In this document: positions 34,861-44,204 of the stretch, one piece after another
How positions within the stretch are numbered: position 1 is the stretch's first letter
How the letters are laid out: each line of letters starts with the position of its first letter
From: Paenibacillus plantarum
GTDB taxonomy: Bacteria > Bacillota > Bacilli > Paenibacillales > NBRC-103111
Length of the DNA stretch: 64,000 bases
Direction of reading: 5' to 3'
NCBI RefSeq assembly: GCF_013141695.1
Contig: NZ_WHNY01000036.1
Location: forward strand, 1 to 64,000
Program-made: the position numbers and the translations under genes
Notes under the pieces: model-generated
Databases searched by the model: none
What the model was told of the DNA's origin: nothing
The model's input: the letters and a program-made list of their open reading frames with translations, nothing else

Positions 34861-35703
34861 TCATTCTTTACTTCCCGTGCTTGTTACCCCTTGTACGAAA
34901 TAGCGCTGATACGGCAGTATCAGGCACACAGGGATAATAATCGCCAAAATGGATGCGGCAAACATTTCATTCCAGTATGTCGCATGTTCCGTAACAAAAT
35001 AACTCATGGCTACCTGTATCACGCGATATTCTTTGGAACGGCTGACAAGAAGCGGCCACATAAAGGCTTCCCATTGGGAAATGAATATGAGCAGGCTTGC
35101 ACTGATCGTAACTGGTTTGCACAGCGGAATAGCAACCTTGTAATAAATCCGCCACCAGGATGCGCCATCCATCCGTGCAGCCTCCAATAAGGCGACCGGC
35201 AAATCCATGAAAAACTGTCTGTATAGAAATATAACCAAACCACTCGCTATTCCTGGCACGATCAGTCCATAGTAAGAGTCCAGCCAGCCAAAGCTGTCGA
35301 CTAAGCTGTAAAGTGGCAGTGCAATCACCTCAAAAGGAATCATGAACGTGATCAGCACGAGAAAAAACAGCCCATTTTTTGCTTTAAACGCCATTTTCGC
35401 AAAAGCGAATGCAGCCATAGAGTTCACAATGACGCCGAAAAACACATTGACGATTGCTACAAAAAACGTATTAAAGAAAATTCGTGCAAAGCCTCTTTGG
35501 GCAAAAAGATTATAATAGGCATCCCAGGTGAAGCGTGTGGGAATAAACGTTTTCCAACTAATTGGAGATACGTAGCGAAACACGTCCTCCAGCGGACGGA
35601 ACGAAGAGGTTAGAGCAAAGAAAATAGGGAATATGACAATAATCACGAGAAGAATATGAGCGATATACATGACTGGTTTCGAGATGATGGGAGCTAGTTT
35701 CAA
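34861..35703 (-). CDS. Carbohydrate ABC importer permease (CUT1, MalG type)
   Basis: A 280-residue membrane permease with six helices. The ATPase-contact loop reads EAARMDGASWWRIYY (about 190-204). The translation start is a TTG at 35703: AAGGAGGG lies 9 nt upstream and the encoded MKLAPIISKPVMYIAH is a normal N-terminus. It starts 18 nt after the partner permease and ends 49 nt before the PL8 gene. Together with the neighbouring permease and binding protein it forms one importer; no ATPase is encoded, so a shared MsmX-type ATPase is expected. It probably imports the unsaturated oligosaccharides produced by the lyase. Confidence 0.92.
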   Translation of the reverse strand: MKLAPIISKPVMYIAHILLVIIVIFPIFFALTSSFRPLEDVFRYVSPISWKTFIPTRFTWDAYYNLFAQRGFARIFFNTFFVAIVNVFFGVIVNSMAAFAFAKMAFKAKNGLFFLVLITFMIPFEVIALPLYSLVDSFGWLDSYYGLIVPGIASGLVIFLYRQFFMDLPVALLEAARMDGASWWRIYYKVAIPLCKPVTISASLLIFISQWEAFMWPLLVSRSKEYRVIQVAMSYFVTEHATYWNEMFAASILAIIIPVCLILPYQRYFVQGVTSTGSKE

Positions 35704-35721
35704 CTAAACTTCCCTCCTTTG

Positions 35722-36582
35722 CTAATGCTTCGCCCGTAGCAGCATAAATTGAGCGGAAATGATCAACAGGATGATGAGCAGTAAAACAATGATAATGGCA
35801 GACGCTCTGCCCATATCGGAATAGACAAATGCACTATTGTAAGCTTCCAACATGAGAACATTCGTGCTGTTCTGCGGGCCGCCGTTCGTTAATATATACA
35901 TGGGAGCAAACAGTAGGAAATTCGCTACAGTGGTGGAGACAGTGACAAATACCAAGGGTCTTTTCATCATCGGGAAGGTGACATTTCTGAACTGTGTCCA
36001 TTTACTAGCGCCATCAATCGATGAAGCTTCGTACAGAGAATCAGGAACCTCCTGCAAGCCTGCCAAAAGGAACAGCATCCAATACCCCACGCCTTTCCAT
36101 GTAGCCAGCAGAATAATGACCCACATCGCTTGGCCCGAACTCGTTAGAAATGGCTGGGGATCTAGCGACATCCAGACGAGCATGGAATTGAGTACCCCTT
36201 GCTCGGGGTTCATGATGATGTTGAACATGATGCACGCAATCGGAATTGAAACGGCGATCGGAACGATTTGAATCGTTCTGAATATCGCGATGCCCTTCAC
36301 CTTCTTGTTCAAAAAGATCGCAAGAGCAAACGATAACGCGATTTGGATCGGATTAATGAGCAAGTTCATCCATAACGTCACTTGAATCGACTTCCAAAAA
36401 ATCGGATCCTTAAACAAGGAGATGTAATTCCCGAATCCAATGAAGCTTTTTTGCCCCGTCATAAAGATGGTTTGATAAAAACTGTCCGTAAAACCTATGG
36501 CTAGTGGATATAATTTAAAAATGGCCAAGCCCAGTAGGGCTGGGAGTAAAAACGAGTAAGGAACTAGTTTGTTCTTCAACAT
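35722..36582 (-). CDS. Carbohydrate ABC importer permease (CUT1, MalF type)
   Basis: A 286-residue membrane permease with six helices (first at about 10-28). The ATPase-contact loop is YEASSIDGASKWTQF (about 183-197), followed by the VTFPMMKRP segment. It is separated from the upstream binding-protein gene by a 71-nt gap with a 12-bp stem-loop and is followed closely by the second permease. GGGAG lies 7 nt before the ATG. It forms the transmembrane pore with the MalG-type partner. Confidence 0.93.
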   Translation of the reverse strand: MLKNKLVPYSFLLPALLGLAIFKLYPLAIGFTDSFYQTIFMTGQKSFIGFGNYISLFKDPIFWKSIQVTLWMNLLINPIQIALSFALAIFLNKKVKGIAIFRTIQIVPIAVSIPIACIMFNIIMNPEQGVLNSMLVWMSLDPQPFLTSSGQAMWVIILLATWKGVGYWMLFLLAGLQEVPDSLYEASSIDGASKWTQFRNVTFPMMKRPLVFVTVSTTVANFLLFAPMYILTNGGPQNSTNVLMLEAYNSAFVYSDMGRASAIIIVLLLIILLIISAQFMLLRAKH

Positions 36583-36614
36583 ATGGCTACTCCCGTCGAT
36601 TATTGTGATTAGAA

Positions 36615-36642
36615 AGGGATTTTCGGAAGCCCGAAAACCCCT
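36615..36642 (-). other. Intercistronic stem-loop, binding protein to permease
   Basis: A 12-bp stem with one wobble (AGGGATTTTCGG / CCGAAAACCCCT) and a 4-nt loop, without a T-tract, 11 nt past the binding-protein stop. It probably sets the ratio of binding protein to permease. Confidence 0.65.
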
Positions 36643-36653
36643 GAGATCCCTGC

Positions 36654-38039
36654 TTACTTCTTGACCGAATACTTAGCTAGTTGGCGGTCAATTTGCGTAA
36701 CTGCACCATCGAGTGCTTTCTTCGGCTCAGTACCGTTTTTGATATCGCTAAACGCTTTGTCCATCAATGTTTCCCATTCCAGGTAACCAGGCGATTTCGG
36801 TCTAGGTACCGCCGTGTTATTAGCCTCGGAAGCAGCAAGCTTCATGATATTTTTCGGAAAATTCTGATAATTAGGATCAGAATCAATCTTGTTCAGCAGG
36901 TCGATTCGTGCAGGTACGTCATTACTCGCATTAACCCAAGTCTCCGCTCCTTTGCCCGCCGTGAGGTATTCAATGAACTTGGCCGCTGCATCTTTATGCG
37001 TGGAATATTTGGAAACCCCTACATGCCAACTTCCAGTTGGCGTTGCCACCTTTTTACCCTCAAAATACGGATGAGGTGCGATTCCGAAGTTAATCTTGGC
37101 ATCGGTAAACTTCCCAACATCCCAAGTTCCGCCCACGAACATCGCGACTTTACCTGTCGCAAAATAATCTACGGTTTCATCAGCCGTTATCTTTGGTGAA
37201 ATTTTAAAGGTATTGTATAGGTCGTAGTAGAATTTGCCTGCTTGCACCATTTCTGGCGAGTTGGTAAAACCGTCCGACTTTAACCCATCTTCACTGATCG
37301 CTTTGCCGCCTAGACCGTTGCCCAAAGAGAGTAATTGATAAGGACGGTTGAGCTGCTCAAACGTAAACCCGAATACATCCGGTTGGCCGTCGCCGTTTTT
37401 GTCGTAGGTCAGTTTTTTCCCTGCCGCTACAACCTGTTCCCACGTCCAGCGTTTCGCGATATCAAAGTCAGGGACGGTTTCCCCTTTTTCCTTGAAAATA
37501 TCTTTGTTATAATAGAGCACCTGCGAGGATGTATTCATCGGTGCTGCCAACAGCGTTCCGTTCACAGAGCCCGCTTCCAACGACGACGGGATATAATTCG
37601 TTTGAGCTTTCTTGCTGATCAGATCATTCAGCGGCTCCAAATATCCTTTGGCATTATAGTTGGAGACTAGCGGACCGTCCGTAAGTACAATGTCGATTTC
37701 AGGAGATTTCGATCCCAGCTTTACCTCCATCGTTTCGAAAAGCTGACGGAATGGATATGACTGCATTTTGATCGAGATATTCGGATTTTCCTTCATGAAA
37801 TCGGCGGATACCTGATTTATATTTTTTTCCCAATCTGACAGAATATAGAACGTGAGTTCCGTTTTCTCGCCTTTACCCGCGCTAGAAGCAGTTGCCTCTG
37901 CAGCTGGAGTCGATTTGGCTACAGATGATGTTTCCTTGCCGGCAGCTGGTGCACTGCCCCCGTCCGTAGACGAACATCCAACTACCAAAACCAAACTTGA
38001 TGCTACGCATACTAGGCTAATCCCTTTTCTGATTACCAT
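36654..38039 (-). CDS. Extracellular sugar-binding lipoprotein (CUT1 importer)
   Basis: A 461-residue solute-binding protein of family 1. The lipoprotein signal ends in the lipobox LVVGC. The mature part has the class segments KTELTFYILSDWEKN (start of lobe 1) and GKVAMFVGGTWDVGKF (about 300-315). It hands sugars to the two downstream permeases. The ATG at 38039 has GGAGG 8 nt upstream; a longer frame to 38066 lacks a site. It begins 29 nt after the AraC-type sensor. A stem-loop follows. By location it binds products of the PL8 lyase. Confidence 0.92.
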   Translation of the reverse strand: MVIRKGISLVCVASSLVLVVGCSSTDGGSAPAAGKETSSVAKSTPAAEATASSAGKGEKTELTFYILSDWEKNINQVSADFMKENPNISIKMQSYPFRQLFETMEVKLGSKSPEIDIVLTDGPLVSNYNAKGYLEPLNDLISKKAQTNYIPSSLEAGSVNGTLLAAPMNTSSQVLYYNKDIFKEKGETVPDFDIAKRWTWEQVVAAGKKLTYDKNGDGQPDVFGFTFEQLNRPYQLLSLGNGLGGKAISEDGLKSDGFTNSPEMVQAGKFYYDLYNTFKISPKITADETVDYFATGKVAMFVGGTWDVGKFTDAKINFGIAPHPYFEGKKVATPTGSWHVGVSKYSTHKDAAAKFIEYLTAGKGAETWVNASNDVPARIDLLNKIDSDPNYQNFPKNIMKLAASEANNTAVPRPKSPGYLEWETLMDKAFSDIKNGTEPKKALDGAVTQIDRQLAKYSVKK

Positions 38040-38068
38040 TCTTTTTTCCTCCAGTTCTATTCTCACAA

Positions 38069-40360
38069 CTAATTAACCGTCTTTCTGTATTTGGTCGGAG
38101 TTACGCCATATGTCTTTTTAAATAAAGTCGTAAAATAGGCCGCATTGTTGTAGCCAATGCTCTCATAAATTTGCTTCACACCCATTTCAGGATGGGAGAT
38201 AAGCAATTCCCGCGCTTTGTTTAACCGTAAATTATTGATGTAATCTGGGAAACTCATCCCCATGGCTTCTTTCACTATTCGGCTAAAATATTGGGGGGTA
38301 ATATTCAGCTCATCGGCAAGCCCGTTCGCAGAAATCCCTGAGTTGGCATAGTTCTGTTCCGTCAACTCTATAATTTTACGCACAATATCCGAAGTTCCTG
38401 AAGAATTGATTTGAATGAGTTCCCGGCTGACAGATTCATACACTTCCGCATACCATTCCCTGAGCTCAGACAACGTCTCCATGGTCAGAACACGATTATA
38501 AATGAGTTGATAATCATATTCAGGCTTAACAGCTTGCAGAAAAATGGCGTCTTCGAGAATGCAGAGGAGCGAATGAATCGTTTGCGCATTGAGCTTTACA
38601 GCCGTTCGATACGGAAGCGCACACAGCAAGGCCAGATACTCATTCACATGCTGCTCATATTCGAATGTAGCCAGCTGTTTAATATCCTTGATCAGCTGTT
38701 TCTCAGTTTTACGAATAGATTCGTTAATGTTTTCCGATTCTATTAGCACGGCTGACGTGTATAGAACAGGATCCCTGCCATAATAAAGGCGATAATTCGT
38801 AACTTCGCAGGCCTGTTTATATCGGCTGGCGATACGATTGTATTGTTCTTCAACTTCACTTACACCAGCAGTAAATGCAAGATTCCATAGATTCTGCGAG
38901 GTTTCTCTTAACTGTAGAAGAACACTCTCAAATGCAACAGGATCGAATCTTCTATCATGCGCATCCACTTGGAGTAAGAAAACCAACTGTTCCTCGTCCA
39001 CGATGACATAGGTGCTGTTCGTGTCATAACCTAACATCTCGAGTGTTAAATTTCCTAATGAATTCAGCTTTAAAGAAGATGACATCTTCGTATTATGTTC
39101 TCGAAACTCGACAAGCCCATTGATGCGAATGACTAGAATGATATATGCATCCTGCGTGCTGTTCACCACTCTTAAATCCAAGAGATGCTCCCTGATTTCC
39201 TGTTCATCCATCTCATTGCTTTGTTGCAATAAGGTATGGATATAGCGTGACTGCATCGTAAATATGCTCATTTCTTCTTGGTGCTCCAGCACATTCATCC
39301 GTTCAAAGAGTGATTTGGTTGCGTTTACAATCACTTTTAGATTGACAGCTTCCATCGATTCGGAAACACCCGTTTTTCTTGCGGAACGAACAATTTGGCT
39401 GAAAATCAGCATCATTGGCAAATAATACCGTTTAGAAACCACAATCGAAATGAACAACAGCATCACAAAAATAACCGATATGACCGCAATAATCGTTTTC
39501 ATGGCTTTGGATTGCTCTCGGATAATATCATTATCACGAATGAGTGATAGCACGGTCCAATCCGGATTCTCAAAAAAGATATAGTTGGCAATAAGATGCT
39601 GCTCATCCTGCATAATCCTTGAACCACTACCGGACAATTGATGATTTTTGGATAGCTGCTCATACGCCTTGTGATATAGCTTGGTAGAACTAATCTCTTC
39701 ATTACTGCTTAACAGGATTTGACCGTTAGCATCAAATATGGCCGCAACCGAGGTATCTGCAACATTGTGATTGAATACCTCCTGCTTTAACCGATCCGAA
39801 TCCAACGTGACCAGTACAGAACCAATTTCCTCATCTTTAAATAAAATAGAAATGACATTAGCAATCTTTCCAGTCGTGTAGGGAACGGATCGCACCACGG
39901 GAGTAAGATTCTTGATGGATTCAACCAGTTCAATGATTGTAGACTCCTTCTCTGCAACGCCTCTTCCCGTTTTCTCCATGACAATTTGCTTGTTCTTGAT
40001 AATGTAGATTGAAGCTACTGCCGGATTCGTCAGCAGAATCGTATCGATAAATTTAGAGGTATTGAGTAGATCAGCAGCACCTGGCTTCTCGTCTTCCATA
40101 AGGCCTTGGAATTCACTTTGTTTAAATATTTGATAAGCGATTTGATTGGCGTTGGATATAGCGCTATTACCCTTGGCGTGGACACTATTCAAGATTAAAC
40201 GGTTCATGGCAAGAATATCCTCGGTGCTCTTATTGCCGAACCAGTAATACAAAATTATGGCCAGAACAAGTACGGACATCACAGCTGTTCCCAAATAAAT
40301 AAGCAATAATTTAATGAAAAAAGTCTTTGCGATGATTTTCTCCTTACTTGCTTTGGTCAT
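38069..40360 (-). CDS. AraC-family membrane-anchored sensor/regulator
   Basis: A 763-residue regulator with the same layout as the one at 352. It has a membrane segment (about 17-40), an extracellular Cache-like sensor of about 240 residues, a second membrane segment (about 285-305), a linker with heptad-like helices, a central regulatory region, and a C-terminal AraC domain (about 665-760) with helices ELNITPQYFSRIVKE and YESIGYNNAAYFTTLF. The start is placed at the ATG at 40360, 9 nt after GGAG; a GTG at 40375 and an ATG at 40366 are alternatives. It lies between two complete sugar importers in one operon, so it probably senses the operon's sugar outside the cell and activates the whole unit. 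Confidence 0.88.
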   Translation of the reverse strand: MTKASKEKIIAKTFFIKLLLIYLGTAVMSVLVLAIILYYWFGNKSTEDILAMNRLILNSVHAKGNSAISNANQIAYQIFKQSEFQGLMEDEKPGAADLLNTSKFIDTILLTNPAVASIYIIKNKQIVMEKTGRGVAEKESTIIELVESIKNLTPVVRSVPYTTGKIANVISILFKDEEIGSVLVTLDSDRLKQEVFNHNVADTSVAAIFDANGQILLSSNEEISSTKLYHKAYEQLSKNHQLSGSGSRIMQDEQHLIANYIFFENPDWTVLSLIRDNDIIREQSKAMKTIIAVISVIFVMLLFISIVVSKRYYLPMMLIFSQIVRSARKTGVSESMEAVNLKVIVNATKSLFERMNVLEHQEEMSIFTMQSRYIHTLLQQSNEMDEQEIREHLLDLRVVNSTQDAYIILVIRINGLVEFREHNTKMSSSLKLNSLGNLTLEMLGYDTNSTYVIVDEEQLVFLLQVDAHDRRFDPVAFESVLLQLRETSQNLWNLAFTAGVSEVEEQYNRIASRYKQACEVTNYRLYYGRDPVLYTSAVLIESENINESIRKTEKQLIKDIKQLATFEYEQHVNEYLALLCALPYRTAVKLNAQTIHSLLCILEDAIFLQAVKPEYDYQLIYNRVLTMETLSELREWYAEVYESVSRELIQINSSGTSDIVRKIIELTEQNYANSGISANGLADELNITPQYFSRIVKEAMGMSFPDYINNLRLNKARELLISHPEMGVKQIYESIGYNNAAYFTTLFKKTYGVTPTKYRKTVN

Positions 40361-40392
40361 ACTCATGTACTCCACTCATTCCATAGGAAATT

Positions 40393-41919
40393 TTACTTCT
40401 TGCTGAGATACGATTTTAGTTGCCCTTCATATTCCATACGGATCTTATCAATCCCTGCATCCTTAAGCGCTTTTCTAGCTGCTGGAAAATTCCCTTCAAA
40501 ATCTAGAAAGCCCCAGAGAATCGGATTTATCTTTTCTACAATAATTTGATTTACTTTCGTTTCCTCCAATTTCACATTCGCATTATCGAAAACGAATCCT
40601 GCTGTTTTGGACAGCTTGGTACCAACATCCCAATTTTTGTAGCTATTTGCTGTTTTGTCCGGGATAAGCGTACTGAATTTGGCATATTTCTTGTTATAGA
40701 GCATCCAAGCTGGCCAAAGCTCATCCGTGGTGAGCTTTTCAATTTTATCGCCAACATTTTTATAATCCTTGTCTTTCACACCATTGATCATGAAATCGTA
40801 ATTATCTTGGTTTTCAAATACCCAATTCAAGAATTGCACAGCCCGATCCGCATGCTTGGATTGCGCTGCTACATAGAACATATCGGTAACAACCATCTGC
40901 GTATATTTAGGCTTCTCTGGATTTAATAAATATTCATTCAGCTCGCCTGTAGGAACATTCTTCGTTAATGGGCCTATGAAATTGACCGCGCGGTCTCCAG
41001 CTGCTCCACTCGTCATGGCATAATTACCTGAATTAAATTCACTTAGCGCATTGCCAAAATTAGTTAACTGGTTATCCTTGATATATCCTTTGCTTCGCCA
41101 ATCTGCGCGCATGTCACTGATCTTTTTGACTAAGTCCACATTTTCAAATAAAGAATATACGTTTCCATCCTTCTCATCTTCATTTACATAATAATAAGCA
41201 GCGTTCCCAATCGGTGTAAGCGAGACATTAGCCGGTGAGAATGCCCTGTAGTAAGGACTCAGGGGATCTACCTCGAAAATTGGCGTGATCTCCGGATGCT
41301 TCGCTTTCACCTTAGCTGCAAAGTCACTGATATCCTGAACAGACTTGATTGCAGCCATTCCGGCCTCCTTCAACAAATCCTCTCTCACCAAAAGGGAATG
41401 GAATTTGGCTGCAGAAGGTGCTTTAGCAACTGGAAGCGCGTACATTTTGCCATTTAATTTGACCGCGTCGAAATTTTCTTGTGGGAAATATTTTAGAATA
41501 TTAGGGCCGTTCTCTTCTAAAAGCTTATCTACAGCCATAATGTTTTTCTTGTTTACATATTGAGCAAAATTACTTGGGATTGCCCAGAATAAGTCCAAGT
41601 CCTCCCCAGATGCAAACATAAGATTTAACTTATCATAATATTGCGCCCAAGGTGTATAAGTAATATCAAATGCCAGGTTCAGCTCCTTTTTCATCTTCTG
41701 AGCAAACTCGGTTTCTAAGAAAGCTTTCATGCGAGAACTCTGGTCCCCAGGCATGACCATATGAATGGTTACCAATTTGGAATTACTGACTGTTCCCACT
41801 GATGGCTTGCTGTCTGGACTCACCATAGTTTCATTGTTCTTCGAACAAGCAGTAAGAGCTAACACAACCACTAATGAAATGGTTAGTACAGGTACTCGAC
41901 TTTTCCAATTTCTCTGCAT
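40393..41919 (-). CDS. Extracellular sugar-binding lipoprotein (LplA/YtcQ type)
   Basis: A 508-residue binding protein with a lipobox (LALTAC) at about residues 20-25 and the long family-1 fold seen in LplA/YtcQ-type proteins (TIHMVMPGDQSSRMKAFLET near the start; NSGNYAMTSGAAGDRAVNF mid-protein). The start is the ATG at 41919 with GGAGGG about 12 nt upstream. A GTG-started frame extends to 41958. It follows its two permeases, the usual order in LplB-LplC-LplA-type clusters, and precedes the AraC-type sensor by about 32 nt. The ligand is unknown; a complex oligosaccharide is likely. Confidence 0.9.
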   Translation of the reverse strand: MQRNWKSRVPVLTISLVVVLALTACSKNNETMVSPDSKPSVGTVSNSKLVTIHMVMPGDQSSRMKAFLETEFAQKMKKELNLAFDITYTPWAQYYDKLNLMFASGEDLDLFWAIPSNFAQYVNKKNIMAVDKLLEENGPNILKYFPQENFDAVKLNGKMYALPVAKAPSAAKFHSLLVREDLLKEAGMAAIKSVQDISDFAAKVKAKHPEITPIFEVDPLSPYYRAFSPANVSLTPIGNAAYYYVNEDEKDGNVYSLFENVDLVKKISDMRADWRSKGYIKDNQLTNFGNALSEFNSGNYAMTSGAAGDRAVNFIGPLTKNVPTGELNEYLLNPEKPKYTQMVVTDMFYVAAQSKHADRAVQFLNWVFENQDNYDFMINGVKDKDYKNVGDKIEKLTTDELWPAWMLYNKKYAKFSTLIPDKTANSYKNWDVGTKLSKTAGFVFDNANVKLEETKVNQIIVEKINPILWGFLDFEGNFPAARKALKDAGIDKIRMEYEGQLKSYLSKK

Positions 41920-42016
41920 TCCCTCTGTAGACCCTCCTCTTCTTATTTGTAAATTCACTTATTTCTTGCCGATATCTCCCATAAATCACCCCTCTCAATG
42001 AGTTTTCTGCAGTTCG

Positions 42017-42934
42017 TTAACCTTTAACGGCCCCAATCATTAACCCTTTTACAAAAAAACGCTGAATAAAAGGAAATACCAAGAGAATCGGTCCAATCGT
42101 AACCATCGTTATCGCAGCTTTGACCGTTACTGTGGGTACAGCAACTTTATCAGCTGCATGTTGGGACATATTGCTAGCCAACGCTTGTGTGTTCGATAAC
42201 AGATTATATAACCGATACTGCAGCGGGAATAAACTGTCGTCACGAATAAACAAAAGAGATAACCACCAATCATTCCAATATTGAATCGCATAAAATAAAG
42301 AAATGGTCGCAATCCCTGGGAGTGCAATTGGAATCATGATTTTAGCGAATATGTAGAGTTCAGTAGCCCCATCCATTCTTGCTGATTCCAGCAGAGGCTC
42401 AGGAATGGTATCAAAGTAGCTCCTCATGACGAATAGAAAGAAAACATTTAATAAATAGGGAACAATCAATGCAGCAATCGTATTGGTTAGATGATAATAA
42501 TTGACAATGAGAATGTACCAAGGGACAAGCCCGCCATTAAACAGCATGGTAAAATAACAATATAGGGATATCTTGTTTCTATATTTTAGCTTTTTGGAAG
42601 ATAGGGTATAGGCCAACATCGCTGTGATTAACATGCTGCACACCGTGCCAACGACCGTCACGAATATCGTAACGAGGTAGGAGGACAGAATCCAATCACC
42701 GCCACTTCGGAACAAATAAGCATATGTATCCAGCGTAAAACCTTTTGGCCATAACGTATAGCCCGTTTGAATAATTTCCTTCTCTGTTGAGAAGGAGCTG
42801 GAAAGCATAAGAAGCAATGGATATAAACAAACCATCATGAACATGGATACGGTCCCGTATGCAAACCAATTAAAAGTGCGATCTGCCAGCGCTGTTTTTA
42901 TTCGTTTCACCTCCCTAGTAAAGTGATGTGCCAT
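42017..42934 (-). CDS. Carbohydrate ABC importer permease (LplC/YtcP type), start uncertain
   Basis: A permease of about 295-305 residues with six helices and the contact loop ESARMDGATELYIF, followed by KIMIPIALPG. It overlaps the end of the partner permease. The start is unclear. The ATG at 42934 (used here) has only GGGG directly against it. A strong GGGAGG lies further in, and exactly 8 nt after it comes ATA at 42901, which would give the typical N-terminus IKTALADRTFNWF. A GTG at 42910 lies within the ribosome binding site itself. Either an AUA start, a base change, or coupled translation from the ATG explains this. It works with the partner permease; no ATPase is encoded. Confidence 0.86.
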   Translation of the reverse strand: MAHHFTREVKRIKTALADRTFNWFAYGTVSMFMMVCLYPLLLMLSSSFSTEKEIIQTGYTLWPKGFTLDTYAYLFRSGGDWILSSYLVTIFVTVVGTVCSMLITAMLAYTLSSKKLKYRNKISLYCYFTMLFNGGLVPWYILIVNYYHLTNTIAALIVPYLLNVFFLFVMRSYFDTIPEPLLESARMDGATELYIFAKIMIPIALPGIATISLFYAIQYWNDWWLSLLFIRDDSLFPLQYRLYNLLSNTQALASNMSQHAADKVAVPTVTVKAAITMVTIGPILLVFPFIQRFFVKGLMIGAVKG

Positions 42935-43850
42935 CCCCGATTTTTCGCGCAATCCGATTACTTACGAATACAAGAAAGAATCCCATGACCGATTGAACAA
43001 AGCCTACAGCTGTCGACATGCCGATATCATTATAGACGCGTAATGCACGATAGACATAGGTATCCACGATATCTGTTGTTGACATGAGTATGCCATTTTC
43101 CTTGACGATTCCGAATATCATCCCAAAGTCACCATAGCATATTCTTCCTATCGCTAATAAGGTAAGAATGGTGCTTGTCGGCATTAACAAGGGCAATGTA
43201 ATATGCTTAATTTGCTGCCAACGGTTGGCTCCATCTACGGTTGCGGCTTCATAATAGCTAGGATCGATGCTGGTTAAAGCAGCTATATAGATAATGGCAC
43301 CGTACCCCGTCCACTTCCATATATAAACAAACACCAAGATGCCTCTCCAATACTCTGGATGTGTATACCACTCCATACGCGGTAATCCCCATTGGGCTAT
43401 TATTTTGTCCAAAGACCCGAAATCCTTAGATAAGACACTATACACTAGTTCTCCCACAACAACCCAAGATACAAAGTAGGGAAAAAAAAGCAACGATTGT
43501 GCCAGTTTTTTAAACCATTTCTTCGCGGCTTCGTGTAAAAGAATTGAAACAGTAATTTGTGCCAGTGTACCAAAAATAATGAATAAAGCATTTAAATATA
43601 AGGTGTTCAAACCTACCCTCAGCACATCCGATGATGTGACGAATGATTCGAAATTGCGCAAACCGTTCCAAGGACTTCCAAATATGCCATCCACGCGATT
43701 ATAATCCTTGAATGCAAGGACAAGCCCGCTCATGGGTAAATAAGAAAACATAAGCAGAAACACAATGCCAGGCAGTGCCATGAGATAGCCCCATCTGTTC
43801 TTGCCCAGCTCATGCCACATTCCTTGCTTTCTAGCTGACTTTACCTGCAC
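42915..43850 (-). CDS. Carbohydrate ABC importer permease (LplB/YtcO type)
   Basis: A 311-residue permease with six helices (first at about 23-45). The ATPase-contact loop is YEAATVDGANRWQQI and is followed by KHITLPLLMP. The start is a GTG at 43850, 7 nt after AAAGGCGG; an upstream GTG at 43886 and the ATG at 43820 lack suitable sites. First gene of the long importer-PL8 operon. About 120 nt upstream on the same strand lies a GC-rich terminator (43966-43986), which may act as an attenuator. Confidence 0.9.
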   Translation of the reverse strand: MQVKSARKQGMWHELGKNRWGYLMALPGIVFLLMFSYLPMSGLVLAFKDYNRVDGIFGSPWNGLRNFESFVTSSDVLRVGLNTLYLNALFIIFGTLAQITVSILLHEAAKKWFKKLAQSLLFFPYFVSWVVVGELVYSVLSKDFGSLDKIIAQWGLPRMEWYTHPEYWRGILVFVYIWKWTGYGAIIYIAALTSIDPSYYEAATVDGANRWQQIKHITLPLLMPTSTILTLLAIGRICYGDFGMIFGIVKENGILMSTTDIVDTYVYRALRVYNDIGMSTAVGFVQSVMGFFLVFVSNRIARKIGDGTSLY

Positions 43851-43965
43851 GCAATTTCCGCCTTTCAATCGACATTCGCTAATCACTAAGCTTCTGCTAC
43901 CTCAAGTTAGCACGCCTTTCGCATAAATAAAATATCAAAGAATGAAACATCTTTTGAATAATGAA

Positions 43966-43986
43966 TAAAAAGTGGGGTTCCCCCAC
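43966..43986 (-). terminator. Terminator-like hairpin upstream of the importer-PL8 operon
   Basis: GTGGGG-GAA-CCCCAC followed by TTTTTATT on the minus strand: a compact intrinsic terminator. It does not follow a gene; the GH78-like gene upstream already has its own terminator at 44123-44164. It may be a leader attenuator or the end of a short RNA. A possible -10 (TATAAA, 44022-44027) lies about 36 nt before it. Confidence 0.6.
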
Positions 43987-44060
43987 CAAAACGCGCCTTC
44001 ACCAATCGATATCTGGAAGAATTTATACAATTAATGTGAAACATTTGCTCCGCTGGAGGA

Positions 44061-44086
44061 GCGTAAGTCGATTTTATCGACTTGCG
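44061..44086. other. Stem-loop in the leader region
   Basis: A 12-bp stem with one wobble pair (GCGTAAGTCGAT / ATCGACTTGCGC) and a 3-nt loop. A smaller GCTCC/GGAGC hairpin lies beside it at 44047-44062. With the terminator at 43966 it makes the 43887-44120 stretch rich in structure; no gene is seen. Confidence 0.45.
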
Positions 44087-44122
44087 CTTGCTCTTTTGCC
44101 ATCAATGGCCCTTCTAATGCAA

Positions 44123-44164
44123 AAAGACGGCCTTTAATTCAGCATCGAATTAAAAACCGTCTTT
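44123..44164 (-). terminator. Terminator of the large GH78-like gene
   Basis: An 18-bp stem (outer arms AAAGACGG / CCGTCTTT, inner arms with wobble pairs) and a 6-nt loop, followed by TTTTTGC on the minus strand. Confidence 0.85.
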
Positions 44165-44166
44165 AT

Positions 44167-44194
44167 ATTTAGCTATTGCCATTTAGCTATTGCC
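44167..44194. repeat. Perfect tandem 14-nt duplication
   Basis: ATTTAGCTATTGCC occurs twice head to tail (44167-44180, 44181-44194) between the GH78-like stop codon and its terminator. Probably a slippage duplication. Confidence 0.7.
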
Positions 44195-44204
44195 AATCTC
44201 CAAG

